A stretch of 64,000 nucleotides of DNA from Primorskyibacter sedentarius (GTDB lineage Bacteria > Pseudomonadota > Alphaproteobacteria > Rhodobacterales > Rhodobacteraceae). Shown piece by piece: positions 25,410 through 33,791 of this stretch. The notes below the pieces were generated by a model. It was not told the origin of the DNA. It saw only the letters and a program-made list of their open reading frames with translations, and ran no database searches. Numbering within the stretch: position 1 is the first letter of the stretch; the number at the start of each line of letters is the position of its first letter. Position numbers and translations under genes: made by a program. Location of the stretch: assembly GCF_004342065.1 (NCBI RefSeq), contig NZ_SLZU01000001.1, positions 372,001 through 436,000 of the forward strand. Reading direction: 5' to 3'.

Positions 25410-26740
25410 CCGCCACCCCTTTTGACAGCGCCCATCTGGGCGGCCTGTTCGACACGGGCGAGACCGCGCGCCTGTTCTCTGACACCGCAGAGGTTCGGGC
25501 CATGCTGCTGGTCGAAGGCACATTGGCACAGGTGCAGGGGCAAGCAGGTGTCATCCCCGAGATCAGCGCCGCCGCCATTCACCGCGCCGCGATGGAGGTG
25601 TTGATCGATCCCGCTCAGCTGCGCGAGGCCACAGCACAGAACGGCGTCAGCGTTCCCGCGCTCGTGACCGCCTTCCGCAAGGAGATGAGTGCGCCGGAAC
25701 ATGCGCAATATGTCCATTGGGGCGCGACCTCACAGGATATCATCGACACCGGTTTGATGCTGCGGATGAAGCAGGTTCTGGGTCAGTACGAGGCAGGTCT
25801 GGTGAAGGTTATTGCCGGACTTGCCCGCCTGGCGGAGCGGCATGCCGATCTGCCCATGGCCGCGCGCACCTATGGCCAGCACGCCACGCCCACCAGCTTT
25901 GGCGCCATGGCCGCGCAATGGGGCATGCCACTGCTGGGCCTTCTGGCAGAGCTGAGGGCGCTGCGCGCAGACGGGGTGTGGGTGTCGTTGTCGGGCGCCG
26001 CAGGGACCGCGTCGGCGCTTGGGCCGGAGGCGCCCGCCTTACGCGCCGGGATCGCCGCAAAGCTGGGCCTGACCGATCCGGGGCGCAGCTGGCACACTGA
26101 CCGCGCGCCCGTGTTGCGCATTGCCGACTGGATCACGCGGCTTCTGGCAGCGCTTGGGAAGTTTGGCACGGATCTGGTGCTGCTGACCCAATCCGGCATT
26201 TCAGAGGTCCGGCTGGGCGCGTCGGGCGGGTCGTCGACCATGCCGCAGAAACAGAACCCGGTGGGGCCGTCAGCGCTTGTGGCGCTGTGGCGGCATGGGG
26301 CGGGGTTGGCCGCGACCTTGAATATGAGCGCCGGGCATGCGCTGCAACGGGACGGGGCCGCGTGGTTCACCGAATGGCTGATTCTGCCGCAGCTTTGCCT
26401 GTCTGCCGCCTCTGCCCTGGGCCATGCCGAACGGCTGGCCTCTTCCCTTGGTCCCGATGCGGCGCAGATGCAGGCGACGCTGGACGCCGCGCAGGGGTTG
26501 CTGAATGCCGAGGCGATCAGCTTTGCCCTCACCGCGCAGATGCCGCGGCCCGAAGCGCAGGCGGCTGTCAAAGCGCTTTGCCAAAGGGTCCTTGCCGAGG
26601 GGGGTGACCTTCTGACGCTTGCGCGGGCGCAATGGCCCGACATGCCCGCAGACAGCTTCGGCACTGCCGCGATGCTGGGGCAGGCCCCGGCCGAGGCGCG
26701 CGCCTTTGCGGCAGCCGCCCGTACCGCCACCGCCCGGTAG
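25406..26740 (+). CDS. pcaB: 3-carboxy-cis,cis-muconate cycloisomerase-like lyase (PcaB)
   Basis: A 444-residue member of the fumarase/aspartase superfamily. GASGGSSTMPQKQNPVGP (near residue 275) is the superfamily signature with the catalytic Ser loop. HWGATSQDIIDTG and RTYGQHATPTSFG are the other active-site regions. Order and length fit PcaB, which lactonises carboxymuconate in the protocatechuate branch. Adenylosuccinate lyase is unlikely because of the neighbouring pcaD-like gene. It overlaps the esterase gene by 4 bases. Confidence 0.83.
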   Translation: MTATPFDSAHLGGLFDTGETARLFSDTAEVRAMLLVEGTLAQVQGQAGVIPEISAAAIHRAAMEVLIDPAQLREATAQNGVSVPALVTAFRKEMSAPEHAQYVHWGATSQDIIDTGLMLRMKQVLGQYEAGLVKVIAGLARLAERHADLPMAARTYGQHATPTSFGAMAAQWGMPLLGLLAELRALRADGVWVSLSGAAGTASALGPEAPALRAGIAAKLGLTDPGRSWHTDRAPVLRIADWITRLLAALGKFGTDLVLLTQSGISEVRLGASGGSSTMPQKQNPVGPSALVALWRHGAGLAATLNMSAGHALQRDGAAWFTEWLILPQLCLSAASALGHAERLASSLGPDAAQMQATLDAAQGLLNAEAISFALTAQMPRPEAQAAVKALCQRVLAEGGDLLTLARAQWPDMPADSFGTAAMLGQAPAEARAFAAAARTATAR

Positions 26741-26903
26741 CGCAGAAGGCGCCGCATGGGCTGCGGCGCGGGTATCCTGTCTGGCGGGCCTCCTGCAGAT
26801 TGCGCTACGGCCGGAACCTTTGGTCACTGCGGGAATTTCTTCTTGCGTCCGGGCAGCTTCCGCGCAACCGTCGCCGTCAGGACCATGACCGCCCGGAGGA
26901 CAT

Positions 26904-27992
26904 ATGCCACGCATCAAGGCCGCCATCTGCCGCGCATTCGGCGCGCCCCTCAGCATTGAAGAGATCGACCTGCGCGCACCTTTGGCTGGCGAGGTCGAGG
27001 TCACGCTGGAGGCGGTCGCGATCTGCCATTCCGACATTTCCTATGCCGATGGCGCGTGGGGCGGCGACCTGCCCGCGGTTTACGGGCACGAGGCGGCGGG
27101 CCGGATCAGCGCTCTTGGCGCAGGCGTCATCGGACATGCGCTTGGCGATCCGGTGGTCGTCACCCTGATCCGAAGTTGCGGTGCCTGTCCCAACTGCGCC
27201 ACGGGCCGCCCGACAATTTGCGAAGACCCGGCAGGCCCGCATGGCTCGCCCCTCGCCACGCCGGACGGTCAGGACGTTATCCAGGCAATGAATTGCGGTG
27301 CCTTTGCCGAACGCGTGGTGGTCGACACCAGCCAGATCGCGGAACTGCCCGGTGACATGGCGATGGATGCCGCCTGCCTGCTGTCTTGTGGCGTGATCAC
27401 CGGGGTGGGCGCCGTGGTCAACGCCGCCGGTTTGCGTGCGGGGCAGGATGTGGTGGTGATCGGCGCGGGCGGCGTTGGGCTCAACGCCATTCAGGGCGCG
27501 CGTATCGCAGGCGCCCGCCGCATCGTTGCCGTGGACATGACCGAGGAAAAGCTGGCCATCGCCCGCGACTTCGGGGCCACAGATGGATTGCTCGCCAGTT
27601 CTGACAAACCGTGGAAAGCCCTGCGCCAGCTTACAGGGCGCGGCGCCGATGCTGTCATCGTCACCGTCGGAGCCATCCCCGCCTATGACAGCGCACCGCT
27701 TTACCTTGCTGCGGGCGGCCGGGTCGTGATGGTCGGCATGCCGCATTCCGGTGCCATGTCCAGCTATGAGCCGGTCGTGCTGGCCTATATGGGGCAAGGC
27801 ATGGTCGGGTCAAAAATGGGCGATGTGGTGATCAGCCGCGATATCCCGTGGATGGTTGATCTGTACCAGCAGGGCCGCCTGAAGCTTGACGAGCTTATCT
27901 CGGCCCGCTGGCGGCTTGACCAGATCAACGAGGCCATCGCCGACACAAAAACCGGTGGCGCCCGGCGTAACGTGATCATGCTGGCACCCTGA
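26904..27992 (+). CDS. Zinc-dependent alcohol dehydrogenase (MDR family)
   Basis: A 362-residue medium-chain dehydrogenase. Catalytic zinc ligands Cys41 (CHSD) and His62/Glu63 (GHEAAG) are present. A structural zinc site is formed by Cys92, Cys95, Cys98 and Cys106. The Rossmann motif GAGGVGLNAIQGA lies near residue 188. It resembles class III/aryl alcohol dehydrogenases; the true substrate is unknown. It sits 163 bases after the pcaB-like gene on the same strand. A pair of hairpins follows the stop. Confidence 0.88.
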   Translation: MPRIKAAICRAFGAPLSIEEIDLRAPLAGEVEVTLEAVAICHSDISYADGAWGGDLPAVYGHEAAGRISALGAGVIGHALGDPVVVTLIRSCGACPNCATGRPTICEDPAGPHGSPLATPDGQDVIQAMNCGAFAERVVVDTSQIAELPGDMAMDAACLLSCGVITGVGAVVNAAGLRAGQDVVVIGAGGVGLNAIQGARIAGARRIVAVDMTEEKLAIARDFGATDGLLASSDKPWKALRQLTGRGADAVIVTVGAIPAYDSAPLYLAAGGRVVMVGMPHSGAMSSYEPVVLAYMGQGMVGSKMGDVVISRDIPWMVDLYQQGRLKLDELISARWRLDQINEAIADTKTGGARRNVIMLAP

Positions 27993-28016
27993 CCTGCCGC
28001 CTTGCTCTTGGGGGGT

Positions 28017-28062
28017 GTGGGGGGCTTGCCCCCCACCCGGTCGGATCGCGCAAGCGATCCGA
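28017..28062. repeat. Two adjacent perfect hairpins between genes
   Basis: First stem GTGGGGGG / CCCCCCAC with loop CTTG (28017-28036). Second stem TCGGATCGC / GCGATCCGA with loop GCAA (28041-28062). Both are perfect, have 4-base loops and lie 5 bases apart between the dehydrogenase stop and the dehydratase ribosome binding site. There is no U-run. They may form a repetitive extragenic element or act as an mRNA processing or stability signal. Confidence 0.65.
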
Positions 28063-28086
28063 AACCCCCGCCTAAGGAGACCCATC

Positions 28087-29319
28087 ATGAAGCTGCAAGA
28101 CCTTGACGTGATCATCACCGCCCCACCGGCGCCCGGCTGGGGCGGGCGCTACTGGATCCTTGTGAAGCTGACGACCGCCTGCGGCATCACCGGCTGGGGC
28201 GAATGCTATGCCGCGTCGGTCGGGCCGCAAGCGATGCGCGCCGTCATCGCCGACGTGTTCGAACGCCACATGGCAGGCGAAAACCCCGAAAATATCGAGC
28301 TGATGTTCCGACGCGCCTATTCCGCGGGCTTCACCCAGCGCCCTGACCTGACCGTCATGGGGGCCTTCTCCGGGCTGGAGATCGCCTGCTGGGACATCCT
28401 TGGCAAGGCGCGCGACCGGCCCGTCTGGGCGCTGATGGGCGGGCTGATGAACAAGCGCATCCGCGCCTATACTTACCTCTACCCCCTGCCGCAGCACCGG
28501 ATGGACGATTTCTGGACCTCGCCCGAGATGGCCGCCCAGTCTGCGCTGGACTGCGTGGACCGCGGCTACACGGCGGTGAAATTCGACCCCGCAGGCCCCT
28601 ACACGATCCGGGGCGGCCACCAGCCCGCGATGCGCGACATCACCCAATCCGTGGCCTTCTGCAAAGCCATCCGCGAGGCGGTGGGCGACCGCGCCGATCT
28701 GCTGTTTGGCACCCACGGCCAATTCACCACCGCAGGCGCGATCCGGCTGGGTCAGGCGCTGGAACCCTACGCCCCCCTGTGGTTCGAGGAACCGGTGCCG
28801 CCCGACAACCTGACCGAATTCGCCGAGGTTGCCCGCGCTGTGCGTATCCCGCTCTCCACCGGTGAGCGGCTGACCACAAAGGCCGAATTTGCCGCGCTGT
28901 TACGGATGGGCGGCGTGCGCATCCTGCAGCCGGCGCTTGGGCGCTCTGGCGGTCTGTGGGAGGCGCGCAAGATCGCCGCCCTTGCCGAAGGCTTCAACGC
29001 GGAAATGGCCCCGCATCTTTATGCAGGCCCCGTGGAATGGGCGGCCAACCTGCATCTTGCCGCGTCCATCCCCAACCTGCTGATGGCCGAAACCATCGAA
29101 ACGCCCTTCCACGATGCGCTGATCCGGGGCGCGATCCGGGTGGAAAACGGCTTTGTTCCTGCGCCCCAAGGCCCCGGTCTTGGGATCGACGTGGACGAGG
29201 ATCTGGCCCGCGCCAACCCCTACAAGGGCAACCAGTTGCACCTTCAGATGCAGGAGGCGCCCTGCGACTATCAGGGCCAGAACGCGTTTCAGGGGGGCGC
29301 GCCACCCCCGCCAGACTGA
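28087..29319 (+). CDS. Mandelate racemase/muconate lactonizing enzyme family dehydratase
   Basis: A 410-residue enolase-superfamily protein close to the galactonate/mannonate dehydratase type. FEEPVPPDN and STGERL supply two metal-binding Glu residues, and APHLYAGPVEWAANLHL carries the general-acid His region. At the first ligand position, where relatives have D-x-H-G, the sequence reads GTHGQFT, so the Asp appears replaced. AAGGAG precedes ATG 28087. It could be an acid-sugar dehydratase or a racemase/epimerase of another substrate. Confidence 0.85.
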   Translation: MKLQDLDVIITAPPAPGWGGRYWILVKLTTACGITGWGECYAASVGPQAMRAVIADVFERHMAGENPENIELMFRRAYSAGFTQRPDLTVMGAFSGLEIACWDILGKARDRPVWALMGGLMNKRIRAYTYLYPLPQHRMDDFWTSPEMAAQSALDCVDRGYTAVKFDPAGPYTIRGGHQPAMRDITQSVAFCKAIREAVGDRADLLFGTHGQFTTAGAIRLGQALEPYAPLWFEEPVPPDNLTEFAEVARAVRIPLSTGERLTTKAEFAALLRMGGVRILQPALGRSGGLWEARKIAALAEGFNAEMAPHLYAGPVEWAANLHLAASIPNLLMAETIETPFHDALIRGAIRVENGFVPAPQGPGLGIDVDEDLARANPYKGNQLHLQMQEAPCDYQGQNAFQGGAPPPPD

Positions 29320-29344
29320 CGAAGGCTTGAAACTCCCCCGCACC

Positions 29345-29713
29345 ATGCCCCATGTTAGGGGTAACGTAAGAACCAGTTTGGGACCTGTTGACTTGAGCCT
29401 CGAAGAAAAGACCGCCCCGCCACAGGAAATGGCGCAGAATGCAAGCCGCGCTGCCGCTTACCTGAAGACGCTGGCCCATGAGGGCCGGTTGATGATCCTG
29501 TGTCATCTCGGCTCTGGCGAGAAATCCGTTGGCGAGCTGGAGGCATTGCTCGACATCCGGCAGGCCGCTGTCAGTCAGATGCTGGCCCGGCTGCGCGAGG
29601 AAAATCTGGTTTCCACCCGGCGCGATGGCAAGACGATCTATTACAGCCTCGCCAATGAGGACACCCGCCGCGTCATCGGGCTGCTATACGAGCTGTTTTG
29701 CAAGATTGACTAG
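29345..29713 (+). CDS. ArsR-family regulator of the SqrR/BigR type
   Basis: A winged-helix repressor of about 122 residues. The core KTLAHEGRLMILCHLGSGEK, followed by QAAVSQMLARLREENLV and GKTIYYSLA, matches the SqrR/BigR persulfide-sensing branch. Two Cys residues (in ILCHL and LFCKID) are 66 residues apart, the same spacing as the sensing pair of Rhodobacter SqrR (Cys41/Cys107). The start is uncertain: ATG 29345, TTG 29393 and ATG 29429 are all possible, and the core lies after all three. It sits between the dehydratase and amidase genes and no sulfide-oxidation genes are nearby. Confidence 0.85.
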   Translation: MPHVRGNVRTSLGPVDLSLEEKTAPPQEMAQNASRAAAYLKTLAHEGRLMILCHLGSGEKSVGELEALLDIRQAAVSQMLARLREENLVSTRRDGKTIYYSLANEDTRRVIGLLYELFCKID

Positions 29714-29740
29714 GCTCTTCCCCTTCGAACAGGATCCGCC

Positions 29741-31177
29741 ATGCGCCCCGATACCAGCTTCAGCGGACCGGACCTTTGCGCGCTTTCGGCGACCGAGGTG
29801 GTCAATCTGTTGCGCAAAGGCGCGGTTTCGGCGGCAGAGCTGGTCGAGGCCAGCCTGACCCGCATCGCACAGGTCGAACCTGCTGTGAACGCCACTGTCA
29901 CCGTCTGTGCCGACCGCGCGCGCGAGGCTGCACCGAAGGCCGCGGGCACCGATCTTGGCGGGCTGCCCATCGGGATCAAGGATCTGACCCCGGTCGCGGG
30001 CGTGCTGACCACGATGGGCACGCAGGGGCTGAAGCGGAACTACCCGCTTGCCTCTGATCCGCTTGTCCTGCGTCTGGAAGAACGCGGCGCGATTGTCATG
30101 GGCAAGACCAACACCCCCGAGATGGGCGCAGGCGGCAACACGTTCAACGCCATCTTCGGCAGGACCCGCAACCCGTGGAACACCGCGCGCAACGCGGGCG
30201 GCTCCTCTGGCGGCGCGGCGGTGTCGCTGGCCACCGGAGAGGTCTGGCTGAGCCACGGGTCAGACCTTGCGGGCAGCCTGCGCACGCCTGCCAGCTTCTG
30301 CGGTGTTGTGGGGTTTCGCCCCTCGCCCGGCATTGCGGGCGGCGGTCCGGCGGCGATGGGCTTTGCCAATGAAGGGCTGCAGGGTCCGATGGCCCGCAAC
30401 GTGGCCGATTGCGCTCTGTTTCTGGATGCGATGGCCGGGTATGAACCAATCTGGCCGCTATCGATGCCCGCGCCGCCCACACCCTTCGCAAAGGCCGCCG
30501 CGCAAGACCCCGGCCCGATCCGCATCGCCTTTGCGCCAGATCTGGGCGGCTTTGCCCCGGTCGAGAGCGACATCGCCGACTTGCTCTCGGATGCGATGAC
30601 ACGCCTGCAAAGCCCGACCTGCACAGTCGAGGACGCCTGCCCCGACCTGCCCGGTCTGGAAAAGACCTACCGGGCGTTGCGCGCCTTTTTCTGGGCTGCC
30701 CTTCCCGGCGACGCGCCGGATTTCGTGCAGGGCTTCTACAAGCCGACACTGGCACAGAACATTGCCGAAGGCCGCGCGCTCAGCGCGCAGGACATCGCAG
30801 ATGCGCAGCTGAACCGCTCTGCCCTGTACGACCGGATGCAGCAATTCCTGACCCGCTACGATGTGCTGGCCTGCCCGGTGACCGGCGTCGCCCCCGGCCC
30901 GGTGGAAGAGGAGTTTCCCAGAACCGTCGCGGGCGTGCCCACCACCGATTACATCGACTGGTTGCGGTTTTCCTTCCTTGCCACCACGACAACCCTGCCC
31001 AGCATGTCGCTGCCGGTGGGCTTCACCCCGGACGGGCTGCCCGTCGGCGTCCAACTGATCGGGCGTCCGCGCGGCGAGGCGCGGCTTTTGCAAGTGGCCC
31101 AGCATATCGAGACGGCGCTGGCGCTCCCCTCATCGCCGATTGACCCGATCCTGCGGCATGACATTGCCCAGCCCTGA
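29741..31177 (+). CDS. Amidase (amidase signature family)
   Basis: A 478-residue amidase with the Ser-cisSer-Lys triad: Lys in LPIGIKDLTPV, Ser in NAGGSSGGAAVSLA and the nucleophile Ser in GSDLAGSLRTPASF. The nucleophile loop reads GSDLAGS instead of the commoner GSDTGGS, which may affect substrate choice. It hydrolyses an amide to acid plus ammonia; the substrate is unknown, and GatA is unlikely since gatB/gatC are absent. It begins 27 bases after the SqrR-like gene and ends 12 bases before a convergent membrane protein gene. Confidence 0.9.
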   Translation: MRPDTSFSGPDLCALSATEVVNLLRKGAVSAAELVEASLTRIAQVEPAVNATVTVCADRAREAAPKAAGTDLGGLPIGIKDLTPVAGVLTTMGTQGLKRNYPLASDPLVLRLEERGAIVMGKTNTPEMGAGGNTFNAIFGRTRNPWNTARNAGGSSGGAAVSLATGEVWLSHGSDLAGSLRTPASFCGVVGFRPSPGIAGGGPAAMGFANEGLQGPMARNVADCALFLDAMAGYEPIWPLSMPAPPTPFAKAAAQDPGPIRIAFAPDLGGFAPVESDIADLLSDAMTRLQSPTCTVEDACPDLPGLEKTYRALRAFFWAALPGDAPDFVQGFYKPTLAQNIAEGRALSAQDIADAQLNRSALYDRMQQFLTRYDVLACPVTGVAPGPVEEEFPRTVAGVPTTDYIDWLRFSFLATTTTLPSMSLPVGFTPDGLPVGVQLIGRPRGEARLLQVAQHIETALALPSSPIDPILRHDIAQP

Positions 31178-31189
31178 GCGCAGCGGCGC

Positions 31190-31657
31190 TCAGCCAGACA
31201 TGGCCTGCCACAGACAGACCCAGCCGGTGGAGGCCTGACACAGATCGGTGCCCACGCGTTCGCCCATCAGATAGACAAACCCCGCAAAGCTGGCCCCATG
31301 GGTGAACAGCACCATCCGGGCGCGGCCATCATGCGCCGTGCGCAGCAAGGCGCCGTTGATGTCCGGAAACAGCTTGTTGCGGCGCCGGAATTCCCGGCTC
31401 ATCGTGACGGCGATATCGTAATGTTGACGCAGCGCCTGCCCGTTGACGAAGGTGAAGCCTGCAATCGCCACCAGGAACATCAGCGCAAAGACCAGCCCGA
31501 TCTGTTTCTGGTAGAAATGCAGGAAGCCAAAGAGCGGGATGTAGGAGGTGATGAACAGCCCCCAGATGAAGTCGATCTTCTGCCAGATCATCACATAGAC
31601 ACGCAGATAATCGAGCAGCTCCGTCTCGCGCAATTCCTTGTCCGCCATGAAAGTCAT
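31190..31657 (-). CDS. Small membrane protein of unknown function
   Basis: A 155-residue protein with two clear membrane segments (IWGLFITSYIPLFGFLHFY and IGLVFALMFLVAIAGFTFV) and a third weaker one near the C-terminus (MVLFTHGASFAGFVYLMGE). A charged helix of Arg/Asp-rich sequence lies between segments two and three. No family was recognised. The start at 31657 (MTFMADKEL) follows AGGGGCGG; 31648 is an alternative. Confidence 0.65.
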   Translation of the reverse strand: MTFMADKELRETELLDYLRVYVMIWQKIDFIWGLFITSYIPLFGFLHFYQKQIGLVFALMFLVAIAGFTFVNGQALRQHYDIAVTMSREFRRRNKLFPDINGALLRTAHDGRARMVLFTHGASFAGFVYLMGERVGTDLCQASTGWVCLWQAMSG

Positions 31658-31771
31658 GCCACGCGGCCCGCCCCTCGAAATAATTCGGCAAAGCCTAGCG
31701 GATCGGGGCAACATGACAAGCCATTCGCCATTCGGTTGACGTATGGTCGCGAAACGGTGGTGCGGCGCGGG

Positions 31772-32113
31772 TCAGGCAGGGCAGCCCAGCACGGTGGTCC
31801 AACGCACCACGGTGACGTCCGGGGCACTGCCCATCAGCGCGACAAGCTCTGCCGGGTGGGTGGCCGGGTCATCGCGAAACTGAATGAGGATACGCCCCGG
31901 CTTCCGGTAAACCAGGTTTGTGACCAGCAGACCCTTGCGGGCGATCCGGGCACAAAGATCGAGCCCCTGCCAGGCCTCTTCCGTCTCGAGCAGGATGTCG
32001 AAGGAAAGCTGCTGCTTTGGAAAGGCCGCACGTGTTTCCAGTATCTGGGCAACGGGCACGCCAGAAATCCTGTCCAGTTCACGGCCTACGGTTTCAGCGA
32101 AATCGTCTCGCAT
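31772..32113 (-). CDS. Hypothetical protein
   Basis: A 113-residue soluble protein with no recognised family. The start at 32113 (MRDDFAETVGREL) is supported by AAGGAG at the right distance; a longer frame from 32182 has no such support. Alternating strand/helix pattern (QLSFDILLETEEAWQGLDL, GLLVTNLVYRKPGRILIQF) suggests a small alpha/beta fold. It is 114 bases upstream of the membrane protein gene on the same strand. Confidence 0.6.
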   Translation of the reverse strand: MRDDFAETVGRELDRISGVPVAQILETRAAFPKQQLSFDILLETEEAWQGLDLCARIARKGLLVTNLVYRKPGRILIQFRDDPATHPAELVALMGSAPDVTVVRWTTVLGCPA

Positions 32114-32512
32114 CTCATTCTCCTTCGGCCCGACGGGCACATATCCGGGAGAAAGCTGGAGCCTTCTCCGCTTTAGCTGCATTTATAAAAGCGCCCGCAA
32201 GCTGAAGCTCAAATCGGCGCCGATCCCGGGTGGAATACCACATCTTTCGAGGTAGCCAAGCAAAATTTGCGGGCCCGGTGGGGGTTTGATTTACACCTGT
32301 GACAAATCCACGATCTTCGGGGGGGGTGTCCTGTCAGCGCACCGGGACGTGGAGACGCCGTCGACCACGTCAATCGGGTCGTGGAACGGCACCCGCGCGC
32401 GAACGGGGGATGTTTGATTGGAAGGAGCGCGGCGCTGCCGGGACTGACAGGTGCAAGAGGTGCCAAACTCTGTGCCCTTGCACGGGGCGGGCCGCGGGGC
32501 TAAGCCATCCGG
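32114..32512. other. Intergenic region upstream of rlmJ
   Basis: A 399-base divergent gap. It contains an AT-rich stretch (TTTATAAAAG at about 32181-32190) and runs of G. No RNA gene, terminator or convincing small protein was identified. Confidence 0.45.
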
Positions 32513-33289
32513 ATGCTGTCTTATCAACATATCTACCATGCCGGGAATCTGGCCGATGTCCACAAGCACGCGGTGCTGGCATGGATGCTTAGACAGTTGA
32601 TAAAGAAGGACAAACCGCTAACCTACCTGGAGACGCATTCGGGCCGTGCGCTGTACCGGCTGGATGCGGCAGAGGCGTTGAAAACCGGCGAGGCCGCGCA
32701 AGGCATCACCCGGGCAGAGGCGCTCAACTGGTTTCCCGAGACCCATCCTTACGCAGAAGTGATCCGCCTCACACATGCGGAAAACGGCGCGAATTCTTAC
32801 CCCGGCTCTCCGATGATTGCATCGCAGATCCTGCGCCCGGCAGACCGGATGCATCTGGCGGAACTGCATCCACAGGAATTTGCCGCGCTCGACTATGCAA
32901 TGCCGAAAGCCAAATGTTATCAGATGGATGGCTTTGAAATGGCGCAATCCGTCTGCCCGCCGGACCCGCGCCGAGGGCTGTTGCTGATCGACCCCAGCTA
33001 CGAGGTCAAGCGCGACTACGAGCTTATCCCCGGACAGATCGCAACGCTGCATCGCAAGTGGAATGTGGGGATCATCATGTTGTGGTATCCCATCCTGTCT
33101 GACGGGCCGCACCGCAAGATGTTGCGGGCGCTGATGCAGGCGCATCCTGACGCGCTGCGCCACGAAGTCAGCTTTCCGCCCGCCCGGAAGGGGCATCGCA
33201 TGGTGGGGTCCGGGCTCTTCATCCTCAACCCGCCCTACCGGCTCGATACAGAAACAGACAGGCTGAGCGCGCTCTTCGCCGCCCTGTAA
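32513..33289 (+). CDS. rlmJ: 23S rRNA (adenine(2030)-N6)-methyltransferase RlmJ
   Basis: A 258-residue RlmJ protein, beginning MLSYQHIYHAGNLADVHKHA as in the family. LLIDPSYEVKRDYE holds the N6-adenine methyltransferase DPxY catalytic motif, and YLETHSGRALY the SAM-binding motif. RlmJ methylates A2030 of 23S rRNA. It is a single gene, with the terB-like gene starting 64 bases later. Confidence 0.93.
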   Translation: MLSYQHIYHAGNLADVHKHAVLAWMLRQLIKKDKPLTYLETHSGRALYRLDAAEALKTGEAAQGITRAEALNWFPETHPYAEVIRLTHAENGANSYPGSPMIASQILRPADRMHLAELHPQEFAALDYAMPKAKCYQMDGFEMAQSVCPPDPRRGLLLIDPSYEVKRDYELIPGQIATLHRKWNVGIIMLWYPILSDGPHRKMLRALMQAHPDALRHEVSFPPARKGHRMVGSGLFILNPPYRLDTETDRLSALFAAL

Positions 33290-33353
33290 AACTCTGTTCT
33301 ACGCCGCGCGTTCGGGCTTGGCGCGCCTGCACGAGCGGCCTATATGCTCTGTC

Positions 33354-33791
33354 ATGTTTGCTGATTTTCTCAAGCGGCTGACCCAGCCCGAGCCCGCCCC
33401 GCTGGATGATGGCGATGCCCGCCTCGCCCTCACCGCCCTGCTTGTCCGGGTGGCCCGGTCCGATGGCGATTATGCCGATGACGAGATTGCACGGATCGAC
33501 CGTATCGTGGCCACGCGCTACGGGCTCTCGCCCTTCGAAGCCACGGCGCTGCGCCGCGACGCCGAGACTTTGGAGGCAGAAGCGCCCGACACTGTCCGCT
33601 TTACCCGCGCAATCAAGGATGCCGTCCCCTATGAGGACCGCATCGGCGTGATCGAGGCGCTGTGGCAGGTCGTGCTGGCGGATGGTGAGCGGGAACAGGA
33701 AGAAGACGCGCTGCTGCGGCTGGTTTCCAACCTTCTGGGCGTCAATGATCGCGACAGCGCATTGGCCCGGCAACGGATGGAACAGCGATGA
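33354..33791 (+). CDS. TerB family protein
   Basis: A 145-residue TerB-like helical protein with two pseudo-repeats, each carrying an acidic metal-binding type loop (RSDGDYADDE and LADGEREQEED). The start at 33354 (MFADFLKRL) is the family start. TerB proteins are linked to tellurite resistance and phage/stress systems but isolated copies have no defined role. It overlaps the next gene by 4 bases (ATGA), a strong sign of co-translation. Confidence 0.82.
   Translation: MFADFLKRLTQPEPAPLDDGDARLALTALLVRVARSDGDYADDEIARIDRIVATRYGLSPFEATALRRDAETLEAEAPDTVRFTRAIKDAVPYEDRIGVIEALWQVVLADGEREQEEDALLRLVSNLLGVNDRDSALARQRMEQR

Noticed and set aside
24060-25529. 489-codon minus-strand frame over pcaD and the esterase
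   Set aside because: Antisense to two overlapping plus-strand genes with intact catalytic motifs.
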